From: Apium graveolens
Taxonomy: Eukaryota > Streptophyta > Magnoliopsida > Apiales > Apiaceae
NCBI RefSeq assembly: GCF_009905375.1
Contig: NW_027417600.1
Coordinates: forward strand, 1 to 64,000
Direction of reading: 5' to 3'
DNA length: 64,000 nucleotides
Part shown: positions 33,271-45,667 of the stretch, piece by piece
How positions within the stretch are numbered: the first letter of the stretch is position 1
How the letters are laid out: each line of letters begins with the position of its first letter
Notes under the pieces: model-generated
What the model was told of the DNA's origin: nothing
The model's input: only the letters and a program-made list of their open reading frames with translations
Database searches by the model: none
Made by a program: the position numbers and the translations under genes

Positions 33271-35990
33271 AAATCCTAGTTTATCCGGATGAGCAACTAC
33301 ACAGTTGAACTTTCTTGAGGAGCAATTCTTTAAGAATATAGAATATAGTATATACATGTGTACTTTTATTCATTAATAAAGATTCTCTCTTTGACATTAT
33401 TTAAGAGATGTATCAACCATTATTGGTGAAGTAGACGTTACTATATTTGTGGATACTCGAGATGTTATCGATACGTACGTGACACTCTGAGAAACTATTA
33501 ATCGTTTCAATTAATGTCTCGATCTTCATTTGCAGTCGAGCTCATAGTATTTCGTGTTTCGCACTCGAAACTATAGCTCAATACTTATTATTAAGATAAC
33601 TATAAAAAGATCAATCAAAGTAGGAGGAAGTTACTGACCAAACAAAAAGTAGGAGGAAGTTACACATATATTTCGATGACATTTCCAAATCGTCGTAATG
33701 AGCTCTCAATCGTCTCCTACGCTCACGAGATTCAGAGTAAACAAGTTAAAACTATTAAATAAAAAATATTTATCACATTTATAAAAATAATTTAAAAATT
33801 TAGAAATACAATATAATCACTAATAATATTAAAGAGTCAATATTTTATTATAGAATTAAAACTTATAAATAAACTATTTTAAAGAGAAACTAATGATAAT
33901 CTATTTAATTTTTTGCAATACCGTTCACCTCATATATTAACTAAATAATTTTTTATTTTAAGAAATATTTTTTCAGATGAAAGATAACATGTGTAATAAA
34001 TATCTTATATTTGGATAATAATGAAACGGTAAAATTTATAAAAAAAAGTATTTGGTTAATAATCTAAATTTCAGTTGATAAGTCTATTATCCAAATAGAG
34101 TTAGTGACATAAATTAGGGAAAAGAAAAATATAGCACATCTATTATCTAAAAATATTAGTTCATAAATTATTCAAAATCATGTTCTTCTCAGTATTAACG
34201 AAAAAATATCAAAACAACCAGACTATACTTGTTGGTTTCTGGTTCGTTTGGTTAAGTTGAACTTCAAATAATTTTGATTCAGTGATAATATTATATGTAA
34301 CCTCTATACCGATGTATTTAGATATCACATTATTGTGTGGGAGATCAAACATTCCCAAATACATAAAACCAATGCTCTTTAGTGTACTTTTTTCAAAAAT
34401 TATTAAATTTATGCTACTTGAAATACTGTTTGATCAAAGTCAAAAAGACTTTAACAGTCACGTTCATATCCACAATTAAATGAATGAAATCAGAATCCAG
34501 AGAAGCTCTTATGTTATTAAACGTAACGTGAACATTATGTTAGTCTTAAAACTCTTATCATAACCATAACAAATTATTAACCTGAAGAACAAATATCACC
34601 ATATATATGATACCCACGGTTGTTACTGTCTCATCTTTATGATCATTTATAACATAACTTTTGGCAAACTCTTTGACTAACACTACAAGCATTTTTTAAT
34701 TTCTCATTAACATCAACAATCGAATGAATCAGTTTTGAATCTTTACGGGCCACTTTATTGTTGAGTGTTAAATCAAGGTATGTCCTAGTTTGATCATCCT
34801 CATGATAATAAAAAAATCGTATTCAGTATTTAGCATTTCTCACATATCAATAATGTAAACATATAAAAACTACCTATCCAGAGGGGCCAAAATATACAAA
34901 ACCAAATATTCACAAGTTGAAACTGTAAAAGCTAAATACTATCAGCAAAAGAATAAATTGTATTAAATATGCATAAAATTTTCAAATATGTTGTAATTAT
35001 AAAATCTTAAAGTCTAGATATATATATATATTGTTAAGAGAACAAAAAAAATTCAAAAGAAAGATAACATTGCCAAAAATAACTACGCTTCCAAATAATT
35101 ATCATACAACTAATCAAATCAGGCAAAAATAATTCTCACATAAAACTAAAAATTACATTTCATGCTAATTCAAATTAGCAAAACACTGTAACTCAAAATA
35201 AATTACATAAGTATTTTAATCATTATACTTAAATCCGAATATTAGGTACAGTAACAATCAATATCAAACTATCACATTGATAACCACTAACTCGGCTTGG
35301 TGCATACTTACCTATATTTACACAAACCAATCAAGCAATTCCTCTCGAATTATTGCAGTCTAGCACATAAAATTATAAGTTGTTATACCTCTACATATTG
35401 AAAGCACCACTTTCGAGAAATTAATCGCTTTATCTATCAAAATATGTCTAATTTTAATCATTTTATATTTCAAATCATGACTAAACTAAAACAAATTTAT
35501 TTCAAACAGAACATTAGGCTCAGAAATTAGAATCAATGCATCAACAACTACTTAAATGAAGCAACCTACAGCCACAAACAATCATAACATAATGATTCAA
35601 ATCAAATTAACGCTAACATCAATTTCTTTCATATGTGATTGCAATTCTATGAACATCAATAAATTTACATTAATTTTAAGGAAAATTAAACAAAATAGAA
35701 TACCGTGTAACTAAAACAAATACAAAACAATCATAAAATCATCATTCAAGTCAATTAAAGCTAACATCAGTTTGTTTCATATGTGATTGGGAATCTATAA
35801 ACATCAATAAATTCACATTAGTTTTACAAAAAATTAAACAAAATAGAATAACAAATTAATACAGATAAACTACCTTCCTGAAAATCTCCTTGCTCAAGTA
35901 GGCCTGTAATTTTTTAAAAAGTTTCAGTAGCATTCTCGGTCTTCACGTGCACACATAGATTAATATCACTTAAAATTAACACAGTTCTAG
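33271..35990. other. AT-rich intergenic DNA
   Basis: About 2.7 kb with no convincing gene. The short frames here lack domains and look random. A duplicated ATCATATGTGATTG..AACATCAATAAATT.ACATTA motif occurs near 35628 and 35778. Confidence 0.45.
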
Positions 35991-35997
35991 CACGAGA

Positions 35998-36183
35998 TTA
36001 TCCGTAAACACGGACTTTAGCAACATTAATTTGCTCCTTAATAGTACTCCATACGTTCCTGATCACAACTTTGTGTTTCTTCTTAAGAACACGTCCAGGA
36101 ATCAGCATTATGTACTTGTTCTCTAGATACGTGTTGATTTCTTCATCGTCATACATAATTCGTTTTCGCTTCCGCGATTGCAA
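35998..36183 (-). CDS. Short unrecognised ORF, possible exon remnant
   Basis: A 61-codon minus frame, charged and lysine-rich (NKYIMLIPGRVLKKKHKVVI). Composition looks protein-like, but I recognise no family. Its upstream side is cut off by the Ty3/gypsy LTR that starts at 36267, so it may be the remains of a larger exon. Confidence 0.25.
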   Translation of the reverse strand: MQSRKRKRIMYDDEEINTYLENKYIMLIPGRVLKKKHKVVIRNVWSTIKEQINVAKVRVYG

Positions 36184-36266
36184 TTACCATTGTGACTGTG
36201 AGGCAGAGGCTGGACAACTGAAATTTTTCTTCATCGTGATTGATTATCAAATAATTAAACTTGATT

Positions 36267-37091
36267 TGTAAAATAACTGCAAGTGCACAGTGGTTAATTG
36301 TAGCAAATACAGGTCGATCCACAGAGACTATGAATTTTCAAAACCCTAACAATTTAAATCATGAGACCTAGACAATAAGATTTGAGAGGAGTTTGAATTA
36401 ATCTAATTAGAAAATAGATCAAATAATATGGAAAACCTAGGAATCCGAATCCGTTAATCAATCACAATTAATATCAACTCGCCCTAAAATCAATTCTCTT
36501 TTCTTCACAAATAAATTATAATTAACGAGACAAACATATACTATGAAACTTATTATCTAACAATAACCCATCAAAATTTCATGGAGCAAGCATAGGCTAT
36601 GAAAAATAAATTCGGTAACAATAATATATCAAAATCACTTTGTCAATTAAATAATTAAGCACTAAGAAAAATCATGAGAATCAAATAATAGGAACGAGTC
36701 TTCAACCTAGGGAACAAATTTGGCTACAATGATAAAAAGATGAACAAAACAAATAACTAATTGGATGTCTTGGGTGTCTTGGTTTTTGGTGTGTAAAATA
36801 CAAGATGGGAGACCCGTATATATAGGAAAAATATGAGGGTTTGGGTCTTGGAATACAAATAGGATTCTTAAAGTAAATCCTTCTTCTTCTCCGATAAGTA
36901 TTCTATTTATCTTCCAATTCTCTTGACTTCTAAAATAGTCCACCCCCTTCCTTATTTGCACCTTTTCCAACTCAAATTCTGATTTTATTTATTTTCCTAT
37001 AAAATAAAGTAAAACAATTTATTTATTAATAAAATTATGAAAACGGACATAAAATTATGTATTAATAATATGCAATAATATGGACCTATCA
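36267..37091 (-). repeat. 3' LTR of the Ty3/gypsy element
   Basis: An 825-bp LTR. On minus it begins TGATAGGTCC and ends TTGCAGTTATTTTACA. It matches 46897-47706 with point changes and a few indels. Confidence 0.88.
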
Positions 37092-38331
37092 AATGCCCCA
37101 TACCTATCTTTTGCTCGTCCTCGAGAAAAATCAAAAAGAAAAATGCTAACTAAGAAAAGTCATATGCTCCTTTTCGTAGGCGTGACGGGAAATTTTAGGT
37201 TTACCAACCCGTTAAACTCATAGACGATCTCTACAAGAGGAGTGTTGTCTCCGAAGGGTTTACAGAAGATATGCCCATAAAATCTGTGAAATACTCTAGC
37301 AAGTGTCCAAACTCTATTAATAATAACATTTATCGATGTCAACACGACAATTTTTAGGAAAATACATGTCTTTAAGACTTTTTTAATTATAGCCAAAATA
37401 TAGGTATCAACAATCCACTTATATCGACTCTGAGCATTTACAGAAAATACCAAGGTGTGTCGTGAAAGTAAGTCTATGAAGAATCAATTGAGTAAGTACA
37501 TTTCCTCTTTTTCAACCAATATCGAACAGACCCAATCTCTATCAAAACAAGTATCTAGCCAAAATTCATAATTTTTTTTCTCTTTTTTTTTTCTAATTGA
37601 CTATGCAATGTTCATTTTCTTAGGCTTTCTGTGTTACCCATGTAGCGAGCTTTGGGCCAATGACTCCCAAACCAGATGGTCTTAGGGCACTAGGTTTTGA
37701 AATACCCCTACGTACTTAATTACTCGAGTAACAAAGGCCACAAAATAAGACTAGTCGATTATACTACTTGTGCCCATCATCTCAATTTTTTTTATTTATG
37801 TGGAATAATGGGTATTGAAGTAGTTTATTCAAGCATCTTTTTTTTTGCTTTTCTCTTTCTCTTTTTTTCTTTTTCGCAAAAAATTGATTCGACATTGTTT
37901 CAACATGTGGGCTCTGTCTCAGATATCGAAAATTTCCCTAAACAATCTTTTCTATAAAAACCTTGTGCAAATGTGTCGTCTTGGACTCTTAAGCAAAAAT
38001 TCGTTCGACACAAGTTTCATGAAGATAACCTTATTTAACTACGTTCAAGTCATCTCAAGGCATTATATATATAAGCTTTTTGAAAAACTGCTAACACCAA
38101 CTAGTATTAAAGTACAAGAGTGGACTGGACAACTTAGCTAAAATATCTCTGATTTTTTTTCATGAAGACAACCTTACTTAACTACGTTCAAGTCATCTCA
38201 AGGCATTATATATAAGTATTTTGAAAAATTGCTAACACCAACTAGTATTAAAATAGAAGAGTGGACTGGACAACTTAGCTAATATATCTCTGTTTTTTTT
38301 TTGGATTTTTTCATTTTTCAATTTTTTTTGG

Positions 38332-38367
<36 letters not shown>

Positions 38368-38580
38368 TATTATTAAACCCCTCCCCCATACCTAAATCAT
38401 GCATTTTCCTCAATGTATGCAAATGATAGAAAATGACAAAGTAAAAGGACGAGAATACCTGATCAAGGCATGACAGGGGAACACAATTACCTATAACACA
38501 CACACAAACAGACTCACACACATATAGTTACTCCCCCATACCTACACTTTATTATGGGAGACACACACAAAAAACATTTG
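37092..38580 (-). other. Non-coding interior of the Ty3/gypsy element
   Basis: Where pol would lie there is only AT-rich non-coding DNA, a 143-bp tandem duplication (38018-38160 and 38161-38293), a (TA)n run at about 38336-38364 and CA-rich tracts at about 38490-38520. Frames here lack domains. Confidence 0.7.
38018..38293. repeat. 143-bp tandem duplication
   Basis: CATGAAGATAACCTTATTTA...TTAGCTAAAATATCTCTG at 38018 is repeated from 38161 with about ten changes. Confidence 0.85.
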
Positions 38581-40131
38581 TTAACCAATACCAGAGCGTG
38601 GGAAAACCACATTCGTAACACGATCAATACATATGTGAAACTCACCCATAAGAACAATATTATCCACCAGAGAGATAAGATCATGGATCAAAATAGAACT
38701 CATAGCACTAACATCATCCATAGCCCAGTTAGACGCTTCTTTATGTTGTTTAAGCAAATTAATGACTTGAAAATCTTGGTTATGAACTTTGCAACTAGAA
38801 ATAAGAACATCATGAGTTTCATTAACTACCAAGGATTGAATAAGAGTGAAAAATGATTGAATAGGATCAAGTGTGGGTGGTTCACCAACAGAAGTCTTAA
38901 CAATGATCTTAGGATCAAAATAACTATCCTCAAGTTGGGTTTCATGATTAGAACAAATGGCATTCAATTCCTCAAACATCTCATCACAAGTGATATTCTT
39001 ATACAACTCATGTAATTCTCTATTACTCTCATGATCAAGCGAAACATCTTCCTCAAGAAGAGACCCAATTGCACGATCCTCAAGATTCGACCAAGACACA
39101 ACCTTATTTATCAAATTAACTCCTATAGGTTGTTCAAAAAGCTCATTAGGTTGATTTCCTACATTAAAGATATTCAGATCTATCGACATATTTCCAAATG
39201 TGAGTTTCATCGAACCATTTCTACAGTTAATCAAAGCATTAGAGGTGGCAAGAAAAGGTCTTCCTAAAATGTTGGGAATTTGATTTTTTAGATTTTTGAC
39301 TGGTTCAGTCTCTAGGAAAACAAAATCGACGGGGAAGACAAAATCACTAATCTTAATCAAGACATTTTCAACTATACCCATTGGAGTTTTGACAGAACGG
39401 TCAGCAAAATGAAGAGTAATACTAGACTTTTTAATTTCACCTAAACCCAAGGCTTGATAGACAAATAATGGAAGAAGATTCAAACTAGCTCCTAAATCGA
39501 GTAGAGCTTTATCAATGAAGGTATTACCTATGACACAAGAGATGGTTGGACAACCAGGATCCTTATATTTCACATGGATTTGATTTGACAAGATAGAACT
39601 AACATGAGAGGTTAGGAAAGCTTTCTTAGGAACATGAGTGGTTCTTTTATGAGTACACAAATCTTTTAGACACTTAGCATAATAGGGAACTTGTTGAATT
39701 GCATCTAAAAGAGGAATGTTGATCTTCACTTGCTTAAAAACTTCCAAAATCTTATCTAACTGAGCAGATTGTTTGTTTGAGATAAGTCTTTGAGGAAATG
39801 GAGCTTTTGGCTTATTGACTTTTTCACTAGACGCATCAGAGTGGGGTTTTGAAGGTGGTTCTTTGGATGGTGATGACTCATTAGATTCAGAAGTTTCAGA
39901 ATTTGAAGATTGTGGAAGACTAGGATTCAAGAGTAGAGGATTTGGTTCAGATGTTAGCTTATCTTCCTGATGAGTATTAACACCGGCATGATTGTTGAAT
40001 TGATTTCCAGACCTTAGAGAGATGATAGGGTTCACATTTTCATGAGACTTTTTGTTTTGATGAAATTTAGGATTAACCTCGGGTTGACTAGGGAAACAAT
40101 TTTTCTCTCTCTCACTGATTGTATTTGCCAA
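38581..40131 (-). pseudogene. gag C-terminus/protease ORF of the Ty3/gypsy element
   Basis: A 516-codon open frame. The first ~130 residues are polar and low-complexity. Then come LLDAIQQVPYYAKCLKDLC and an aspartic protease region with ALLDLGASLNLLP, ADRSVKTPMGIVENVLIKI, FPVDFVFLETE and NILGRPFLATSNALI, all typical of Athila-like elements. The frame reaches LLKQHKEASNW, where RT normally begins (LK.HK.AIGW), and then diverges to a 50-residue tail and stop. Protease would process Gag-Pol. It is remarkably open for an element lacking pol. Upstream, gag is frame-broken near 40230. Confidence 0.75.
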
Positions 40132-40377
40132 TTGACTAACTTGAACTTCTAGCTTAGATATGGCTTGTGTGTTTGAATTTAGTAAATGCCTATCTTGGGT
40201 CAGAGTTTGAATGAGAGATTATTGAGATTGAGTTAGATTAGCTTGAGATTTCAATAACGCCTCAATACTCTCCTCTAAGGAATTAAATCATTTATTGGAT
40301 TCTCTAAAACAAGGAGGATTCAATGGAACTGAGTTAGGATAATGACCAAGGGTTTGAGGAGGATATGAATTGGGATT

Positions 40378-40755
40378 TTAAGTTGGGTATGGACCAGAAT
40401 TGGGCTTTGGAAAAGTAGGTTGAGAATTTTGATTAAACTGATTGTATTGGTTCCATGAGAAATTTGGGTGATTCTTCCAACCAGGATTGTATGTGGGTGC
40501 ATATGGATCATTCCTAACTCTAGGTTGAAACATGGCATTGACTTGTTCATTTTCAGGGCAATTATCTATCACATGATTAGGAGAACTACAGTTTGCACAT
40601 ATAGAAAATTGAGAAGACACGTTGTTGGTTTCTAAGGCTTCTAGACGTTTAGTTAGTGTATCTAACTTAGCTTCGGTTGCAATAGAATTACCAACTACGT
40701 GTAAGCCCTTAGATCTTTTAGATTTAAGATTGGGTTCCCTAGTTGACTCCCACAA
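40378..40755 (-). pseudogene. gag zinc-knuckle segment of the Ty3/gypsy element
   Basis: A minus frame with TKRLEALETNN and a CCHC knuckle CANCSSPNHVIDNCPE, followed by the Asn/Pro-rich NPGWKNHPNFSWN segment usual in Athila-like gag. Frames on both sides are joined only through shifts, and a stop lies near 40806. Confidence 0.72.
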
Positions 40756-41018
40756 TATTGTTTTCTCATCTAAATCCTCAAAAAATTGCCAAGCTTCTTC
40801 CTCATTTTATCCATTAATTTACCTTGACACATAGACTCTAACAAAGCAGTGGTTTGACTGTCTAAGGCTTCATAAAGAATTTTACAAAGTCTACATTTTT
40901 CTACACCATGTTGAGGACACTTAGACAAAAGCTTTTTAAATCTATCAAAATATTTCCAAAAAGATTCATTTTGATTTTGTTGAAATTGGTTGATTTCATT
41001 CCTAAGTCTGTTTGCCTT

Positions 41019-41322
41019 TGTTTAGTATACAACAACGAAAGTAAAACCAAAGCGAATAAACAAGAACAAGAAAATAAACGACCATTACACAAGACAAAGA
41101 TTTACGTGGTTCGGAAATTCCTACTTCACAAGCCGCACTAATTTTGTATTGATCTCTCACAATTTGTTGTGTTATGATTTTACAATTACATGAGTATTTA
41201 TAAGAGAAGAAACTAGGCCTAAATCAAAATTATAGTCCAAATCTAAAAAGTAGACTAATCCATAAACTAATCTGAATAGTCTATTTTCATGGGCTTAAGT
41301 AATAGACTCCACAAACCCAACA
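41019..41322 (-). repeat. 3' LTR of the Tork-like element
   Basis: On minus it begins TGTTGGGTTTG and ends TATACTAAACA. 304 bp. Confidence 0.9.
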
Positions 41323-41425
41323 ATCTCCCACTTGGAGTATGGCCAATCTTCACTTCACTCTTGTAAGTCTAGTAAAATCAATTCTTCAATCAATAACTCT
41401 AACTAGTGCAACGCCTTCTCATCAA

Positions 41426-42990
41426 TCAATTCTGATGGCCAGTTGAAGCTACGCAAAGCTTCAACTTTTCATTCGTAACCACCTTAGTCAACATATATGC
41501 AGGATTCTTTGAACCAAGGATTTTCTTCAAGGAAAAAGTACCATTGCTTATCAACTCTCTTGTAAAGTGATATCTCAGCTGAATATGCTTCGTCCTAGCA
41601 TGAAACACGGGATTTTTCGCAAGATGAATAGCACTCTGACTGTCGCTATACAAAGCACTGTCCACCAGTTTCTTGCCCAACTCCTCAAGAAAATTCTTCA
41701 ACCAAATCATCTCCTTGCTAGCTTCAGAGATAGCCATATATTCTGCTTCTGTGGTTGAAAGAGCAACACTCTTTTGAAGTCGAGACATCCAACTAACTGT
41801 GGTGCCACCCAAAGTGAAAATATAACTCGTTGTACTTTTTCTTGTGTCCAAACATCCAATCAAATCTGCATCAGAGAACCCTTCCAAGATAACATCTTTC
41901 TTACTGAAACATAGTGCAAACTTGGATGTGCCTTTCAAGTAGCATAACAACCACTTGACTGATTCTCAATGCTCTCTTCCTGGATTAGACATAAATCTGT
42001 TAACAACTCCCACTGCATGAGCAATGTCTGGCCTTGTACACACCATAGCATACATTAAACTGTCAACTGCAGATGCATAAGGAACTTTAGCCATATCTTT
42101 CTTGCCTTCATCCGTTTTAGGTGATTGCTTTATTGTGAGATTAAAGTGACTCGCCAACGGTGTACTTCTGGTCTTCGCATCCTGGACACTGAATTTTTGT
42201 AACAATTTCTCAACATTCTTCTCTTGAGATAATTTTAAAGTACCTTCAGCTTTATCCCTTATGATGCTCATACCAAGTATTTATTTTGTTGCACCCATAT
42301 CTTCATCTCAAACTCCTCAGATATTTGTCTCTTAAACCTGTTGATTTCCCTCATGTTTGATCCTGCTATCAATATGTCATCAACATACAACAACAATATG
42401 ATATAAGATGAATCAAACTGTTTAAAGTAACAACAATGATCCATAGCACTCCTCGTGTATCCATTCTTCATCATAAAGCTGTCAAACTTCAAGTACCATT
42501 GTCTTGGTGCTTGCTTTAAACCATACAAGCTTTTTATAAGCTTGCAAACAAGGTTTTCTTTCCCAGCTACCTGAAATTCCTCTGGTTGAACCATATAGAT
42601 GTCTTCCTCAAGATCACCGTGTAAGAACGCGGTCTTAACATCTAGTTGCTCTAGATGTAACTCCTCTCTAGCCACAATACTTAGCACAATTCTAACTGTA
42701 GTCATCTTAACAACGGGAGAAAATATATCGGTATAGTCAATACCCTTTTTCTGTTGATAACCCTTGACTACTAACCTTGTCTTGTATCTCTTGCTGGCAT
42801 CATGTTCTTCTTTGATCCTAAACACCCACTTATTCTGTAAAGCCTTCTTTCCTACTGGTAACTCTGTTAAAGACCAAGTCTCATTCTTCTCAAGAGAACT
42901 CATCTCCTCATCCATGGTTGATTTCCACTGAACTGAATCATCCACTTGTACTACCGCTGAATAACACTGAGGCTCCCCGTCCTCGGTCAA
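41426..42990 (-). pseudogene. Reverse transcriptase and RNase H of the Tork-like element
   Basis: Three adjoining minus frames. 42990-42268: RT with NKWVFRIKEEH, QLDVKTAFLHGDLEEDIYM, YGLKQAPRQWY and the LLLYVDDILIAG catalytic site. 42271-41966: TRSTPLASHF through TRPDIAHAVGVVNRFM. 41950-41426: RNase H with FSDADLIG, KSTTSYIF, LSTTEAEYMA and YSDSQSAIHLAKNP. Breaks: a frameshift after KIWVQQNKYLV (about 42270), a slip and stop near 41951, and a stop at 42987. RT would copy the element RNA. Confidence 0.85.
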
Positions 42991-44165
42991 TAAATATAAT
43001 ATGTTGAAGGAGAATATCTTTGTGGTGGCCTCACACTTCTGTTAGATTTTATTACCTCAGTCTGTGAAGTTACTGGAACCCTGTCATCAACATTCTCCGA
43101 ACTCCCACTATTTCCTGCAAGATATGTTTCTGTAATATCTTCAAGGACTGCTTCCTCTTTCTCAGGTTGTTCCTTTATAAACTCAGAATCGACTACAAGC
43201 TTATCCTTATACACTGCATTCTCATTAAAAGTAACATCTCTACTTCTAACGACCTTCTTAGTCAATTCATCCCAGAAAAGGTAACCCATATCATCTGAGC
43301 CATAACCAATGAAGATACACTTCTTTGCTTTCGGATCAAGCTTGTCCCTGTCAGAATCCTTAACACGCACATAAGAAACACAACCAAAGACTCGCAAGTG
43401 TGAAAGATTTACCTCTTTTTCCTGCCACTCTTCTTCAGGAATCTTGAACCCCAAAGGACTTGAAGGTCCTCTATTTATGAGATACGCTGTTGTGCTAACT
43501 ACATCTGCCCAAAACATCTTTGGCAACCCTGCATGTAATCTCATACTCTTGGCCCTCTCATTCAAGGTTCTGTTCATGCGCTCTGCAACACCATTCTGTT
43601 GTGGTGTCTCTAGAATAGTTTTAATCATTCTAATCCCAAATTCCGCGCAATAACTTTTAAACTCATCATTACTGTATTCACCACCATTATCTGACATCAA
43701 ACTCTTCACCTTCAAACCGGTCTGATTTTCAACTTCAGTCTCCCACTTATTGAAAGTAGAAAATACATCTCATTTATTCTTCAAAAAATAAACAAATACC
43801 TTTTTAGTGGAATCATCAATGAAAGTGACATAGTAGCGAGATCCGCCCAATGACGCAATTGTTGTTGGACCATATACATCTGTATGAACTAACTCTAACT
43901 TCTTAGCCTTGGGGGTCCTCCCTAATTTTGCAAAAATAACACGTTTCTGCTTTCCAAGAATACATGGCTCACAGAATCCAACTTCCACATTCTTCGACTC
44001 TAGAATCTTCCCCTTTGAAGTTAACAGCTTCATACATTTTTCACTCATATGACCAGGCCTTTGGTGCCACAAAGTTGGAGACTCAATTTCATCAACAACT
44101 GCATTTGCTTCATAGCTAGATTGTTCAATAATGTATAAAGTCCCTTTTTTTCTCTCCACGAGCAA
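42987..44165 (-). pseudogene. Integrase of the Tork-like element
   Basis: GAG-preintegrase region (LWHQRPGHMSEK..CEPCILGKQKRV) then the catalytic core with HTDVYGPTTI, MSDNGGEYSND and ETPQQNGVAERMNRTL (D, D and E residues present), and a C-terminal GYLFWDELTKKVVRSRDV segment. A premature stop at about 43767 (after FLKNK) divides it into 43770-44165 and 42987-43715. Confidence 0.85.
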
Positions 44166-44721
44166 TAACTAAATTCCCATTTATAACCTTCCATTGTCCG
44201 TCTCCGAAAGTAACTCGATACCCTTCCTTATCTAACTGATCCACAGATAACAACATCTTCTTCAGTCCAGGAATGTACCTTACATCTTTCAACGTCCAGC
44301 TAGTTCCCAAAGAGGTTCTGAGATTAATATCTCCCATGCCCGCAATATCCAAAGTCTCATCATCAGCAAGACGAACTTTACCAAAATTTCCAACTCTGAA
44401 ATTTAATATTAAATCCTTGCAAGGGGTAGCATGGAATGATGCACCAGAATCCATAACCCATGATTCAACCGAACATTCAATACAACAAATTAAAGCATCG
44501 TCATCCACCACTTCTTCAACTACGTTAGCTGAATTATCCTCTTTACTCTTTCCTTTTAAGAGCCACGGGAGCCGTGCACTGATTCCTGAAGTGACCCTTC
44601 TTCTGACAATTCCAACAAACAATATCCTTGCAATCTTTGGATTGTCCTCTCTTCTGTGACTTCGATCTGCTAAGCCCCTTATTCTGCCCATTTTTGAACT
44701 TTCTGCCTCTACTCTCAGCAC
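44125..44721 (-). pseudogene. Protease region of the Tork-like element
   Basis: Contains the aspartic protease site WVMDSGASFHATP and LKDVRYIPGLKKMLLSV. The frame is offset from gag and ends at 44125 in a stop, overlapping the integrase frame. Confidence 0.82.
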
Positions 44722-45313
44722 TCAACAAGGAACCTGACGACTCTCCTGAGTTTCTCCTACGAATATCTTCTCCAAGAATCAAATCTCGAACTCCATCAAA
44801 AGTCATATTACCGCTCCTAGATGAATTACTTATAGCAGTGACAAATCCTGACCAACTGTCTGGTAATGAGGATGCCAACAACAAGGCTTGTACTTCATCA
44901 TCGAATTGAATATCCACCGATGCCAATCTTGCTAGGATAGAATTAAATTCGTTCACATGATCAGCAACACAATTGCCTTCATTCAATCTAGTGGCAACTA
45001 ACAAGCGAATCAAATACACCTTATTTGAAGCAGACGGCTTCTCATACATGTTTGACAAAGCCTTGATCGAACCATAAGTTGTCGTTTCCTTGACGATATT
45101 GTAAGCAACGTTCTTTGCCAAAGTCAACCTGACAACCCCCAGAGCCTGCTTGTCCAATAGCTTCCAGTCTTCCTCCTTCATTGAAGTTGGTTTCTTCTCT
45201 TCCAGCGGTTCGTGTAGTTTTTTCTGATACAAATAATCTTCAATTTGCATCTTCCAAAACCCATAACCTTTTCCATCAAATTTGTCGATTTTTACCTTCC
45301 CGTCTTCTGCCAT
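44543..45313 (-). CDS. gag of the Tork-like element (open frame)
   Basis: A 256-codon frame beginning MAEDGKVKIDKFDGKGYGFW 26 bases past the primer-binding site, with a UBN2-type core (LEEKKPTSMKEEDW, LLASSLPDSWSGF) and a zinc knuckle CWNCQKKGHFRNQC near its end. Gag forms the particle and packages RNA. The frame is intact to the knuckle, then shifts before protease. That shift is either damage or a programmed shift; Ty1/copia elements of this type normally use one frame, so damage is likelier. Confidence 0.78.
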   Translation of the reverse strand: MAEDGKVKIDKFDGKGYGFWKMQIEDYLYQKKLHEPLEEKKPTSMKEEDWKLLDKQALGVVRLTLAKNVAYNIVKETTTYGSIKALSNMYEKPSASNKVYLIRLLVATRLNEGNCVADHVNEFNSILARLASVDIQFDDEVQALLLASSLPDSWSGFVTAISNSSRSGNMTFDGVRDLILGEDIRRRNSGESSGSLLSAESRGRKFKNGQNKGLSRSKSQKRGQSKDCKDIVCWNCQKKGHFRNQCTAPVALKRKE

Positions 45314-45338
45314 CTCCCTTACTCGCCTGAAAACCTAA

Positions 45339-45350
45339 GCTCTGATACCA
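45339..45350 (-). promoter_or_regulatory. Primer-binding site of the Tork-like element
   Basis: TGGTATCAGAGC on the minus strand, two bases after the 5' LTR end; complementary to initiator tRNA-Met. Confidence 0.88.
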
Positions 45351-45352
45351 GT

Positions 45353-45662
45353 TGTTGAGTATACAACAACGAAAGCAAAACCAAAGCGAACAAACAAGAA
45401 CAAGAAAATAAACGACAATCACACAAGACAAAGATTTACATGGTTCAGAAATTCCTACTCCACAAGCCGCACTAATTTTGTATTGATCTCTCACAATTTG
45501 TTATGTTATGATTTTACAATTACATGAGTATTTATAAGAGAAGAAACTAGGCCTAAATCAAAATTATAGTCCAAATCTGAAAAGTAGACTAATCCATAAA
45601 CTAATCTGAATCTGAATAGTCTATTTTTATGGGTTTAAGTAATAGACTCCACAAACCCAACA
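45353..45662 (-). repeat. 5' LTR of the Tork-like element
   Basis: 310 bp. On minus it begins TGTTGGGTTTGTGG and ends GTATACTCAACA. Confidence 0.9.
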
Positions 45663-45667
45663 ATACT

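Larger units (their letters stand above)
41019..45662 (-). mobile_element. Tork/TNT1-like Ty1/copia element, nearly complete, nested in gag
   Basis: LTRs 41019-41322 (3') and 45353-45662 (5') differ at about 12 sites plus one 6-bp indel. On minus, the PBS TGGTATCAGAGC follows the 5' LTR and a purine tract CCAAGTGGGAGAT precedes the 3' LTR. Gag, PR, IN, RT and RH are in order, with only a handful of frameshifts and stops. It lies inside the Ty3/gypsy gag. GCCTT is directly to its left (41014-41018). Its right neighbour is ATACT and then the TRIM. Confidence 0.92.

Noticed and set aside
37160..37453. 97-codon minus frame next to the gypsy 3' LTR
   Set aside because: No RT, integrase or other motif, and low-complexity surroundings; treated as non-coding interior.
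38554..39267. Plus-strand frames over the gypsy protease
   Set aside because: Antisense shadows of the long minus-strand gag-protease frame.
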